Shown in pieces: positions 38,269 through 51,526 of a stretch of 64,000 bases of DNA (position 1 is the first letter of the stretch; each line of letters begins with the position of its first letter). This stretch comes from Neodontobutis hainanensis (taxonomy: Eukaryota > Chordata > Actinopteri > Gobiiformes > Odontobutidae). The notes beneath the pieces are model-generated. The model saw only the letters and a list, made by a program, of their open reading frames with translations, ran no database searches and was not told the DNA's origin. The stretch spans positions 1 to 64,000 of the forward strand of contig JALDNG010000864.1 in NCBI GenBank assembly GCA_024349245.1, given 5' to 3'. The translations under genes were made by a program, and so were the position numbers.

Positions 38269-40082
38269 AGGATTTTGAATGATTGACTTTCAATAACCCA
38301 AAATTGCATCATACAACAAAAAATGGGACAAATTCTCATCATATTCACAAAAAATATGCCTGAAAAGGTAACAAAGAGCCAACGTCCCACCTAAATGCCA
38401 ATACTTCTAACTATCTTCAAATTAACTAAAACTCGATGAGTAAATTTAATAAAAAACATCCAGCATAAGTATAAACGATGTTTAAATCAATATCTCAATC
38501 CTACTAGACACTGCAGAAAGATTAGAGTTAAATACATCGGTATATTTTCCTCAGTTCTAAATTTCTATGCTTTGCCTTAATCGTTGGAATTTGATCAGTT
38601 GCTTCATGCTTTATAACTTGTTACAATTCAAAAAATATTACGAGGCTTTTTTACTTCTCCATTTGAAGATCATTATATAAAAGGTAAATGCTGAATATTT
38701 TAAGTTCTCCGCAGTCTCGGAAACGTACGTGTTTATAAATCATTTTTGTATCATGTCTTAATTGGTATATCTAAATATATTATTGTTTTAAACATCACAT
38801 TTAAGAAGCTCAATTTTAAATCAAATCTTCATATAGATACCGATATAGAAGCTAAGAATGCGTCTATTTTCATTTGTGCAAGCTTACAATATCCGTAGCT
38901 TTAATAATCGTGTGAAATATTCAAGAAACAAACTCTATATTTCTAATCAAATCTGTGTTTATATCAAAAAATGAGCACTTAACGAAAGCAATCAACTCAC
39001 ATTGGCTAAGCTGTTTGTTTGCGTTTTGGAGATTTTTCCAAAAAATTCTGTTAAATTTTCTACTTGGTGATCTCTGAATATTCGATTCTTGATTCTGTTC
39101 CAGAACAAAATATTTCAAGTCAATCATACAAAAACAATGATTAGTTCAATAGTTTTTATTCTTAACCGCGTTGTATTTTTTGATGTCATCTCACACTGTA
39201 TTTAGTAGTAAATTTTCTGAATCAACTTTTCAGTTTCAACATATTCCCAAAGAAATTATTTGCCTTTTTGTCACTTCTAGTGGTTTTTTTCAAAATTTTC
39301 TGCACTTAATTCATTTAGAGTTCACGAAAATTTAGAAATACGAGTACCAGATTCAAATAAGTTTAAATCTACTCTGGTATACACGTGACGTTAATGAAAA
39401 TCTCAAATTAATATGTAATAAATTCAAAAAAGTCAGAAAATTTTTAGAAAAACCAAAATTTGTGCTTTCCTGTTAGATGCTTTTGAATATGTATCAAAAT
39501 AAGAATATCTTGGCTTTTGATATGGTTTGTGAGGATTAAGTTGTGCGATGTCAAGGTTAATTCGAAAAAGATGAAAATATTTTATATTTTTAACGAAACT
39601 ACAAAATATAAAACGTATTGTCCGAAAATAGGTCATCATTCAGTATACATGTGACAATAATTGTGTTATATAAACCACGCATGAATATTTAAGTCTTACA
39701 TTATCAAAATTTCACTTTTCCAAATAAATTACTGACATTTTACTTCTGATTGGAAATTTTAATTCACTTCAACCTTACAAAATTTGCATTTTTAAATGTA
39801 TTAGAGTTTGAATCTTAAATATCATCATTATAAAATACAAATGAATAATTTATGAAACATTTGGTTAAAAGTTAAATAATTTTAGTGTTGTTTAATACAT
39901 TTTATTTTTACGATAAATGTATTAAACAAATCTAAAACGTTCATCTATGATAAATATTTGTCTTAAATTATAAAATACAGCTTTCCTGAGGAGTAATTTA
40001 TTTTTGTTTATGTCATGTAGTTGGAAGTATATAAATGAACCAATGGTCCAGTCCAGATAAACCTGCTCAACCTTTGGGTCGT
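38269..40082. other. AT-rich intergenic region
   Basis: Only short chance-level frames (68 codons at 38921-39127 and 39433-39639). The centre of symmetry of the giant inverted repeat falls here, near 39650, with no visible hairpin or repeat at that point. Confidence 0.6.
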
Positions 40083-41127
40083 TTACGGTTCATATTTTTT
40101 TGTGTTTTGGTTGTAGCGACTATTCAAATAACATTTGAAGATAGTAAAATATGTAACAAGTAAATCCATAAATAATTTCTGCAAAATACATTCCTTGATC
40201 GCAGAGATATGCTGGCATAGCTGCATAATTTGGAGGATACTTTTAAAGGCAGATTTTCTGATTAAAACAAAAATTTTAACTTTACTCTTGTGCTCAAAAT
40301 ATTGTTCATATGGTCCCATATAAGTAGAAAAGCTACCTATAGGTTCAAATATTAGAGTCTCTAAATGAAAATATAAAATTATGTCAAGCTCTTGTATAAA
40401 TTGGAGGGACGAATTAAATCTATTTATACGCGTATGAAGGTTTGTCTTATTCATGTAATTTTGAATCACTTTTTTAACTGCGTCGAAGCATTCATCTGAA
40501 TCTCCTAAACCGAATACCATTTTAACATATGCATTGTAAGAATGGTTTTTTTGGATAACAAGGGTTCTTCATGTTTTTTATTTCATTCAAAAATTTGTTT
40601 TGAACTTCTTTATGTGTATAATCAACCATCCCTTTAATTGTATCACGATCGAATAAACGTCTTGATACTATGTTGTGCTGGACAAGTTCACCAGTTTTCT
40701 CACATCTGTTGATCAGACTTGCTGAATAAATTCGTTCTTCTGGGATTTAAAATACTATTTTATTCACGAGCCAATTAACTGTAATTGATCCAATAGAATC
40801 ACCACAGCTATTCTCAAACCTTTTAAAAGATACTTCAGTGTTATCCATGTATACACTTTTTCCATCTCATTAGAAACCATCTCAACTTTTTGTAGATGAT
40901 ATTTAATCATTGATTGAAGTTTATGAACCAAAACAGATAATATTTTTGTGCCGTAACATAATTAATTTTTTGATTTCCTTTTGATCAAAAAATAAAAAGT
41001 ATTTTTTTCGAGTGTTCGTGGTTTGGAATATAGTCATAGGATATTTATACCGTAATTTTAATATACTCCTGAGCTTTTCCGGTTTATTTTGGAACCAATG
41101 TAGAGGTTCATAAGGATGAAATTTCAT
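40083..41127 (-). pseudogene. Frame-broken coding relic of unknown family
   Basis: Read 5' to 3' on the minus strand: ATG at 41127, a 68-codon frame (MKFHPYEPLHWFQNKPEKL), then a switch of frame (QSMIKYHLQKVEMVSNEMEK), another switch (NTEVSFKRFENSCGDSIG), an in-frame TAA at 40747-40749, about 75 more codons in that frame (containing SLINRCEKTGELVQHN), a one-base shift and finally the 145-codon frame ending at 40083 (FGLGDSDECFDAVKKVIQ onward). The last shift lies at a run of seven T (40546-40552); six would keep the frame open. None of the breaks is repaired by a 20-30 nt GT-AG intron that I can find. The frames are far longer than expected in such AT-rich DNA, so this was a gene of over 300 residues, either host or mobile. 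I do not recognise it. Sequencing error could explain the homopolymer shift but not all of the breaks. Confidence 0.58.
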
Positions 41128-44100
41128 TTTAAAAAATTGAAATGTTTGATGCCTCTAGGCTGACGATGATTTGTGGGATTGGGGGTTTATTTAAACATTA
41201 TTCATTTTATAAAAAATACTTGATGATTTTATCAGACTAAATTAAATTTGTTCAAATATATAACTTATGGATATTCGTTTAAGAATTTACAACATTTCAG
41301 TAATTTGTAAAAAAATTTTGTTTTGAGAAATGTTTTTTGCGTTTCTAGGTTTGATAACTCACCTATGTTAAAGAATTGGACCCCAAGAATGTGTTTCAAA
41401 GTTTAAAAAATGGATCTTTTCATATTTAATTATTTTTAAAACAGAAAAGCTAAAAATATATTAGTTTACTCAAAGGATTATATGTACCCATATACCTCTT
41501 TAGAGAATCGGAATTTCTGAATTTTTAAATTATCTTGTGCATTGTATAATCGTTTTATTCCCATTACTAGTCAAGAAGTATCCTTTTTGAAAATCGAAAA
41601 AGATAAATTCATCGAGAAAATTTTTTTCAATTTTTAGTTTTGTCTTAACAATTTTTAAAAAGATCAATGTTTTCATTTAATTGTTGTTAAACAACTTTAA
41701 ACCATAGAAAATTTGAACTTTAAAACATTATTTTTTCATATATTTTAACAATTTACTCATACATATAATGTAAAATCTACAGAAAAACTACAATAGATAA
41801 AAATTGCCCAACAAATTATAATTGTAAGATTTTTGGTTTTCTTAGTTTTGTTCATTCTTAAAAGTGACATCGTACATTTACGGAAACTGTTACACGCCTT
41901 TTCTAAAATTTTCACAAAAAATAATCTTTGAACGTACTTATGAAATATCATTAGTTTAGTTTGATATAACCTTCTTTCTTTAAATATTATCTTAAAATTT
42001 TTAAAAATGTTATCAAAAATCAATGAAGATTTTAAACTTCATTTTGTAAGATTGTAATAACAAATATAAATCATAATAAAAGTAAATTCTCCAAAAATTT
42101 ATTTGAAAAAGTATAAAATTGAAATTGTAAAATTATATTCTTAACAAGCAATAAAAAACTAAAATGATTAAAAATATTTGTCACAACCAAATTCGATTTA
42201 GATAAATTTTATTTTTCCATTATATTCAGGAAACACGCATTTTATTTCAAAAATTGGTTATTGTTTGAAATACAGACTGGAAAGTTCTTTATGACTCTTG
42301 AAAACTTTTTTAAGAACGTTATAAATAACTTTGAAATTGTTAAATTCCTTCTTAAAACGTGGTTACAAAGTCAGATTCAATATATTTTCTTTATAATGCA
42401 AAGTACGCAAGATGCATGCAGTGTATTAAAACAATAACTCTTGACTTTTTCAAAAATATTTGATTTATAAAAAGAGGTTTATTTAATTTAAAAATATATA
42501 AACAAAAATTTATGACACACAAGAAAGTCAACATTCCTTAGCTTATATGTACGAATGTTTAGGGAAATTATGACGCAAACTTAACAGGTTAATGTTAAAA
42601 TATAAAAATGAACGTTAAATGGATGCCGTTTTCTTTTTTAAGACAAAATAATTCAAGTTGATATTTTGTATCGGAACATTTACTTTTGTCCTAGAATGGG
42701 CTTGAGATTATTAATAGAAGTAAATTCGGATGATGAATTCGTTTTGTTCAGTTCTCACAATTATCCAAAAGATATTACTCATTAAAATATCATTATTTAA
42801 AAAGTATAGCTTTTGCAAAAAGAGTTAGAACGTTTTTACACCATGAAGATTGTCAGCATTTTCTAGATGTGCGGACAATAGACATTTTCACCAAAGTAAA
42901 TTATTGTTTGGCAAAACGAGTTTATATTTATCTCAATCTCAACTTTTCATAATATTGAAAGGATTGATGATTTAATATCTTGAGTTGTATAAAAAGGGTC
43001 AAATAAGGTTTTTTGATATTTTATGCTATGTACTCAAATAATTTTAAAATAAATAGTGGAGTGTTCACATATTTTTGACTGCCTTAAGTGAAAAAGATAA
43101 AAAATTTCGTTAAAATTAACGAGGTCTTTCCTGTTTTGAATTTGGTTGATGGCTTCAACCCTGTTTGGACATTTTTAGAGAATTTTCGTTTTGATTTTTT
43201 CTTTGGAAAAATTTATACCTGTATGCTTGTTAACATTCAGGGCTTCCTTTCTTGGCGTCACCCATGACCAGACATGTTTAGACTAGCGTAAGAAACACAT
43301 TCACAAAAATTGTCACTTCGTATTCTGCCTATTAGGTTAGTTTTATCCAATCCGTGAAAGATGTATAGGAAGCAAATTAATACCCTTAACTTAAGGAATC
43401 TTGATGTTAATAACTCTTTTTTTCTCAGGTTTTATTTTGAACTGTTTTAGGTTATTTTTTTGATTTTCGTTGTTTTAATTCCCTGTAACTATCTCAAGTT
43501 ATCCATAAATTTTATCCAAATAATTTAAAAACTGAAAAAGGGGCTCAGTTTTATATTTAAAAAGATTTTATAAAACTTAAATTGGAAAGATTATTCGTTT
43601 GAAAATTTTTTGAATGTAAAAAATTTTTGATCATTCAGGAATTAGACGTCCTTAGAATTGTCACTCGTACTAATCGTACACTCCTAAGGTTTCATATTAA
43701 TATATGACTTTAACGACAAAGCTCTTTAGAACCAATACGTTTTTAAATATTTATTCGTTATTAGCTTTTCAAAAAATGAAAAATTGCAGAAAAGTAAATC
43801 AGACTCCCAAACGTTAAAGGATATAATTTTGAAAGATTTTAAATTTGTTTGAATGTTATTAAATCATAACATTATGAAATCATTGATATAATTTGAAATA
43901 ATAAAGATGAATCGGCTGAACGCATTTTGATGCCAACCTGATAGAGAGTGCCATAAGACCAAAACGCATATTCCAAGCTACATCGGAGATTTTTTGGTCG
44001 AGGGTCAAAGAAAAGATTTTAAAAATTAGATTTATCTCGATCAGCCGAAAATACATAATTGCCAGTTTCCAACACAAATTAAGCTTAGAGTATGATCAAT

Positions 44101-47100
44101 TATTCTAAATGAGGACTAGAAATGTTAAATCCAAAAATGAAAACTTGTAGCGTTGACAAGTTAGACTTAAAGTGCTATTTAGCATATCAAAAATAAGGTT
44201 AGTCTATTTACACCAGCCTGGTTTCTAACACATTCAAAAAGACGTATACCTTCTAAGTTTTAACGGAGGTAAGTCATATCTCAAATTTTAACTAAATTTT
44301 ATCAAAATTTCCCAGGGCGAAGCGAAGATAAACAATTAAAATGATATTTTGCATAAAATTGTGGGAAACCTGTAAAGTTAACTTCTTAGCGCAAAATTTA
44401 TTGTTATACACTTATTTTCAAATATTTCATTCATGGCAAAATATTAAAGATTAACTTGTGGTGTAAACCTAATATAAGCTTATCAAAGCACATCTTTTAA
44501 GATGCCAAGTTGTCGTTTAAATTGGGTGGGCGATATACAATTAATAGTTGGATGTTCTTGACAGCATGATTTAAAAATGGAGTTTAGTATTGATCATAAA
44601 TACACGCGCACATAAAATTTTAATATCAATTAAAACTTGTTAAACTAATTGAAAAATTCAATAAATTTTTGAATCTAGCTTGCATTCATTTTTATGCATT
44701 GAATTCTGACTTCTTATTTTTAAATTTATCCCGAAATTGCGGGAATCGAACGTGTTCAGATGTATTTATTTAAAATTGCTTATAATTTAAGAGCAATGCA
44801 AATCTTAAAAAATGATAAAAAAATATAAATTAACTAAATTCGTTATTTTCAAAGATAGAAGCGATGAAGGTTCTAAAATGTTAACAAGTACCATTTTTCT
44901 CATCAATGTAAACTCGCACAGTTTCATTTCCTTCGTAAAAACCAGCTTTTAAACTTTCATGCTGAAGGAACTTGGAACTAAAAGGTTGAAAGGAAGTAAT
45001 GAAATCAAATTACTTCGACTATAAGAGGATATTATAATGTCCTTTGACACCAAAATGTATTCTTTCCTAATCTTTATTTGCATTTTAGGTACCTATATTC
45101 AATTTTTACAAGTTATTTCAATGTATGGTGGATCATTTTATAGCAGTGCAGGTAAAAACATCTCTCAAAAAATAAAGCAAAAAATTACCTTCTTATTTTT
45201 AAAATAAATAATGTACATGTATATTCGGGTAAAAATATAACCATTAGGTTTCCCCACATAAAACTAAATTTATTAATCTTTTTAAAATTATGGTAATTTA
45301 GATGATTGAAATAGTTAAATGATGAACAAAGGAGCTTTGATTGTAATAATTTCATTTTAAATTTAACTGTTCCTTTTAAAAGATATTTTAATACTTTTTG
45401 AATTAAAATAGGCAGATTCTTTCACGGTAAAACTAGGTTTAAGAATAAATATTTGTTCGGAAAAGGTAGTGATGGCGATTTTTCACATGAAATAACACGT
45501 GAACGTTTACGCGCGAGTGCCATACAGCTTAATTTGTTTCAACTTAAACAAATTTTCACAGAAAAATTATATTTCAAAGTTAATCTATGCAAATATTTAA
45601 TAAAGTTACATTTATGAGATGGTCTGATGTCAAGAATAGTTGAAGGAATCTAACACAGAAAACACGTTAAAGTAAATTTTCATTATTATCGACACTTAAA
45701 AATCATTCGCTTTAATCTTAGTTACATCGCGAAGAATTGAATGAATTTCGATTAAAATATCGAGGTAAAATCATTCTTTTAAATGATAAAGATAGCATTT
45801 TTCGAACTTTAACAAATTTTAAACGAAATTTACATGTTTTGAAATACAGCGTTCGAAGCAGTAAATTTGTCTCATTTTTGGTGAAAAAATAGTTGAGGTG
45901 GAATCAAATTAAGGGTTTTCTATTTGAAATTTACTCAGGGGGCGAACTTGTTGGAACTATCTTAAAAAATTTCAAAACTCTACAAATCTTAATACACATG
46001 AAGACGAGAGTATAGTTTCGCCGTCTTAATTTTAAAGATAAAAACTTGAATCTAGTCTGAAAATTGAAGCTGGTAACTCGTTCAAGCATCTTAAGGTGAG
46101 CTAATTTTTTATTTTTTAGATTGTTACTGTTATTGAGTATTAAGAGAGATTATAAGTGTTTCTTAGAGAAAACGAGGTGGGAACTGGCGATCAGTTTGTC
46201 GGCCATTTTAACTGTCTAAACAAAAATGAGATACTTCTCAAACATACTATAAACTGGTTATCCAGCGAAATGTTACGTTGCATGAGAATATATGGCACGG
46301 TATTTATATTCTCATGAAAAAACATAATTATTTTATTTTACAATACTCGTTTTGAAATCTCTCCTGAATTCTTATAAGATATGAATATCAAGCCAGTTGA
46401 CAGCACTTACGTTTAAGACAGTTTTGTGCGAGTATGAAAATAGATAAAACGTTAATTTTAGTTTATAAAAATAAAATAAACGACTGATAAGTCAGAAATC
46501 CATCTTAATGCTCAAAGAATATTAATTATGACAGGCTGCTGTATCTAGACCTTATAGAACAAAGAAGTGATATCTGGTTTGAAAATTTATTCAATAATGC
46601 AAAAATGGAAACTTAAGCACCAATGCTAAAGAAAATTTTATCAAAAATTCGTTTTCATACTTCGTTAATGTGTGCACACAAGAAAACCAATAAAATATCT
46701 GACCTTAAAATCTAAAGTATATGTATTTATCTTATGTGGTAGTGAGTACTTCGGCTGGAAAAAATAAACCTATTATTTGATTTAAAGCTTATAAATTCAG
46801 CAGCAATAAATTGCGCTTGCGTGATTATTAGATGTAACATTATCATCTCTCGAGCAGTAAATAAACGAGTCGAATTTATGAATTTTTAAATTTACATTAT
46901 TTTATATAACAGCTTAAACAAAAACCGAGAACGAACCATGAAGAAGATTTAATCGCGATATTCTCATCTAGCTATACAGCAAGCAAATCAATACAAATTG
47001 GCGAAAACATATAAAAAAATGTAATCTTAGCCAAATCGAATCTACAAAAGGAGGTAATGGGTTAACTGAGTTTTTAAACGCTTCAGTTTTCTTAAGTTTA

Positions 47101-49256
47101 GCCATAAAGCTGATTATTATGGATAATCGTAAAAAAATCATTTTAAAATAATCAAAAAACCAGATGCAGATCCACGTTTTCCAGATATTTCACTATTAAA
47201 ATTGTGAACATCATATCTGACATTTAACATCGGCGCAGAAGCTTGACGGCAATTTTCATTTTTGAAAATCTTTAAAAGAATAAATCGGAGGGTGTCGTGC
47301 AGAGTTTTTAATTAAATTTAAATATGAATAATAATTTTTCTTTGAACTAGAAGGTTGAAATTAAATAAGAAAGTTCTCAGAATCAAAATAATATTAAAAT
47401 TTGTTCTTTTATGTTTTTTGTATCCACCACGAAGAAAAAAATTCATGACCTCTCTTTATAATCAAATTTAAAATGTCAAAAACTGCAATGAAATGGTTCT
47501 TGTCAATGTTGGAAAATCATAACTCTTAATTACCAAAAGAATCATTCATACATTAAATTTAAATAACCTGTAAAGTATTTGTATAACTTATGAATTAGTG
47601 ATGAAAAAGATTTCAAAAATTTGAATTTATGTTAAAGTTTCAAAAATGTTTTTTATCAAGGTTATCATCTATCAGTACGTGTTTATTTATTACATTTACT
47701 TTAAGTTTTAGTCCTTCAACTTTGAACCTTATCTTGAAAATATGCATTTAAAGTGTAACGTTAAAAAAACATTTATATGGTAATATAGTACTTTAAATAT
47801 TAAAAGTGACATTCTTGAACAGTATAGGAGTATACTCTTAATATGATACAGTTTTAGGAAGAAGAAGGCGACGGCGGATAGTCATGGGTCAAAGGTTTAT
47901 GTATGTGTACAAAAGTCGTAAGCTTCATTTACACCTTGCTTGAGATTATTCATTCTTTGCTCGTCAAACTATCTATAATAGAGGCTATGAATAATTTAAC
48001 TTCTTTAACACCTCAAACAAAACAGAAAAACGCCTATTAAATAAACGTTTATTCGGAGATGCGACTGCGCAAAATGACTGACAAATTTGAATCTGAAAAG
48101 GGAGCTCCTTTTCATTTTCAAACGTTAGCGAGTAATTTTTTGAGTTATTTAAAATGTTTATTTATTCGATCCATAGTGTTCTAAAAATCTCTTGTCGTTA
48201 AATTAACTCAAAAAACAGCCGGTAATTGACATATACGTTGAAAAAATCGTTTGGTGAAGAGATTTTTACATTTTATTTAATATTAATAATAAACACATAA
48301 TTAATGAATAAATTAAAATTGAAGATGTTTATCGTCAAATCAAAAGTGAAAAACATAAACATGAACATGTATTAATTTGGCTTAATTCTTGAGAAAATTT
48401 TTCAATTTATTTCGATCGATAATGAATTTATATGAAACGAGTCGTGTCAAGTGCTGATTCACCTTTGAGATTTCATGTAATGGAAAGAGAGGAACTAGGG
48501 TTAGAACCATGGTTTAGATGAACGATAAAAACAAGGAAAGCGTGAAATAAAATAATACTGAACTCATATGAATATTTTCAACGTAAACTACAGGATTTCC
48601 TTTTTAAAGATATATAAAATGGTTGTTTCTTCTGAAAATGAATTCCATCCTTGTAAGATTGAAAGTATCTTTCAAAAGAGTAAAGTTCAAGAATTACATT
48701 TATTGTTGAAAAAGTTTATATTGACAACCCTGGTTTGGTGATTGGCCAGAGTTAAATTTTATACGACAAGCCAATTTGTTTCATGGTTTGAAAACTCAGT
48801 GAATTAAATTTTCACAGTAATTTGAAACAAAAAATTTAAAAGACAGAAGAAAAACTCTTAATAAGTATGTAAAAACCCAACCAAATGAATCTTTAGCGTT
48901 ATTTCAGGAAAAGTACTCGCTCTAAAATCTAAATATAAAATAGTTAAAAGAGGCTTGGGAACAGAATGTCTGAGAAAGTCAAAAATTTCTTTACAATGAG
49001 ATTAAAAACCTGCCTGTCAGTAGATATAGTTGAATTTAATCAAATACTCCATATGATGAAAAACTTTTGAAGTCTTAATCAAACAAAAGCACTAATATTC
49101 TTAAAGTCAATGAATTTTAACATACAATTAGAAAAAAGATATAAACGTGAGAAAACGCGAAAAAATCTTAGGAATTTAAATTTGAACGTATGAGAAACAA
49201 GAATTTAATGTAAAATAATCATTCACTAGAGAAGTATGTTTATGATGTTAATTGAT
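41128..49256. other. Long AT-rich region, no secure gene
   Basis: Nothing I can support as a gene. An 88-codon frame at 41757-42023 (minus) is low in complexity. At 43860-44080 (minus) one frame contains FFDPRPKNLRCSLEYAFWSYG after an in-frame stop, possibly a transposon relic. At 47865-47945 (plus) a frame starting GRRRRRRIVMGQ is open for about 25 codons. A small perfect stem (TCCCG and CGGGA) sits at about 44729-44744. No RNA gene seen. Confidence 0.5.
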
Positions 49257-49802
49257 TTATAGTCTTCGACCACGACGACCACCTTTTCGCCTGGTACAAT
49301 CCGAAGGAATGGGTGTCACATCCTCTTAAAATAATGAAGTGTATCAACCTATTCTGCCAATCTTCAATCCAGATCTAGCCAAAGCTCTGAGGGCAGACTG
49401 AGCCCCAGGCCCTGGCGATTTTGTTCTATTTTTGATAATTGGCGTTACTTAGTGCCACCAGTAGCTCGAACCTTGATATGTAGCGCAGTGATTCCGACTT
49501 CTTTGCACCGAGCTGCAGCGTCCTGAGCGGCTAGCATAGATGCGTAGGGCGATGGTTCATCACGATCTGCCTTGACCTTCATTCCTCCTGTTACTTTGCT
49601 TATAGTTTCCCTAGTTTAAAAAAAGTTAACCTTCCAGTCAAATCTGTAATATGAACGAATGTGTCGTTGAATGATGCATATATATGCGCAACAGCAAAAA
49701 CCTCTTCTCCTGGTTTAGTCTAAAGTTAGTTGTGAATTATACCAGTGGTTGAATGCTTAAAACTGATTCAACTGTTTGAACTTTAGTTTTACGTGGAGCC
49801 AT
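49257..49802 (-). CDS. RPS14: 40S ribosomal protein S14 (uS11), five exons
   Basis: Structural protein of the small ribosomal subunit platform, universal family uS11. Exons 5' to 3' are 49743-49802, 49631-49719, 49449-49610, 49349-49425 and 49257-49324. The four introns are 23, 20, 23 and 24 nt, all GT-AG. The product is 151 residues, the same length as human RPS14. Conserved stretches include ASFNDTFVHITDL, GGMKVKADRDEPSPYASM, LAAQDAAARCKEVGITALH, PGPGAQSALRALARSGLKIG and the C-terminal RRKGGRRGRR. The start ATG (MAPRK) matches the animal start. The N-terminal 25 residues are the most diverged part. Base composition is clearly richer in GC than the flanks, as expected for a highly expressed gene. 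Apart from the micro-introns nothing is abnormal, and the gene should be functional. A decayed partial copy lies at 6681-6955. Confidence 0.98.
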
Positions 49803-51526
49803 GGCTGAATATTCAGTGTGCTCGTATCGGACGAACTCGATAATTTTCGATTAATATTGCATAAAAATGGCGTCTTCAATAAAGCTTTTTCGCAGCTGAT
49901 TTATATGGTTAAATTATTTTTGAGAGTTATAATGTGGAAAAATTTCATGTTGGGATTCGTTATAAATCGTTTGAGATGTGGACAAAAATAGAGAAACATT
50001 CTATCATAAATAACATTTGTCATGCGCACTTTTTATGAAAAAGTACACAATAATAGAAACACAAATTACATTAGATTTTGCCATTACAACCGAGTTATTC
50101 AGATCGAGAAAATTATTATCCTTTAATTCAAATAACACTTTAAAAATTAGTAAAACCTATGTTATATTCTAGGTTGTATGCATTTTAAAATGGTTTTTAA
50201 GATAGGATATTTAAAGGTCTAATCTCTAAGCAAGCAAGCTCAATCAAAATACACCTTCCATAATTGAAACGGTATTTTCTGAAACGATTTGTAACTATAA
50301 TCTCAACAATGAATTATTGTTACTGATTATTGATGATAAAAATTAGGAAATATTTCAAATTTTCTGTAAATGTCACAATCAAAAAGACGAAGAACAACTA
50401 ATTTTCATACGAATCCTTGACTATTTTTTTGTGATATTAAAGGACAAGTTAAAGATCGAGAATAAAATTTGAGTTTATATTTATCATTTATATGTAAAAA
50501 TCGGCGTAATCCACATTCTCAAAATTACAAGTCAGGTACTTATTAAAAAGTAATGCTCGTTACGGAGTTCAGTTCAAAGTTATTCATAATTTTATTTACA
50601 TTTTAGATAGTTTTTGGTATCTTGATAAATTTATGGCAAAACATGGAAGTTATTCGAATTAAAAGGCGACCCTAGCTTCTTCCTATTGTGATTAAAACTA
50701 TGAGGAAATTTTATAAAATTTACAATATATATGATACATAGAGTGTAAGAAAATACATCAAAATGTGGTAGCTGTTGAATTGTAGAGTTCGAAAAATGTT
50801 TGCACTATATTATCAAATCTTTGTCACACTTCTTTACTTATTTAACAACACATTATTTTTTGAACAACAACCAATAAGACGTATTTTAAGTAATTTCGAA
50901 CAGAAAAATAACGAAATTTATTTGACAATATATTGTAAATCGCACGACCATGTCCCAACTATCAGTCATATAAATGTGATAACTTTCGTAGTTTTTTTGA
51001 TTTTATAATTTTCGTATCTATTATAAAGAAAAAACGTCTCAATTCGTAAGCACTTTGAAATTTTAAAAATCCATAAATGATAAAAATATTCTCAATCATT
51101 CATTTACTGTGATTACTCATTATTTCATTTCATAAAGTTTCTTTAATTCAAAATGCTTCAGAAGAATTTTCGAATTCATGTTTTTTATAAAGTTATTTTT
51201 CCAATTTGCTATAAAATTCGGAACCTGTTTCAACTTAGATCTCACGCATTTTAATTGAAACCGATTTTCAGGTATAAAACATATATTTGATATATTTTAG
51301 CGAAATAAAATAATATTTTTCAAATTACATAAGTTTGTTACTTTGAAGTATCAACAGCGTATATTGATAAATTAAGTTCACAAAAAAATATTTTATTCGC
51401 AATACTTTGTGTAGAACCATTCAGCCGTCGTATCAGAACGCAATTTTTATCTTCCCAAATTAATCATCGTTGATACAAGAAAATGCTTGGACTCAACTTT
51501 TAATGCATCCTTGTATCAACCGAGGA
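49803..51526. other. Intergenic region from RPS14 to the right repeat arm
   Basis: AT-rich; the 5' flank of RPS14 lies at its left end. One 77-codon frame (50775-51008) is chance-like. The segment ends with the short inverted repeat at 51468-51520 next to the inner edge of the right arm. Confidence 0.6.
51468..51520. repeat. Short inverted repeat at the inner junction of the right arm
   Basis: CGTTGATACAAG (51468-51479) and CTTGTATCAAC (51510-51520) are inverted copies separated by 30 nt, and lie only a few bases outside the point where similarity between the two arms ends. It is absent from the corresponding left junction. It could be a tiny foldback element or a hairpin that took part in forming the junction. 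Confidence 0.6.

Noticed and set aside
43240..43300. Minus-strand ATG followed by MSGH-like residues recalling a histone start
   Set aside because: A stop follows after five codons and nothing downstream resembles a histone.
44729..44760. B-box-like GTTCGATTCCC on the minus strand next to a small hairpin
   Set aside because: No cloverleaf can be drawn; the hairpin pairs bases that a T-arm would need.
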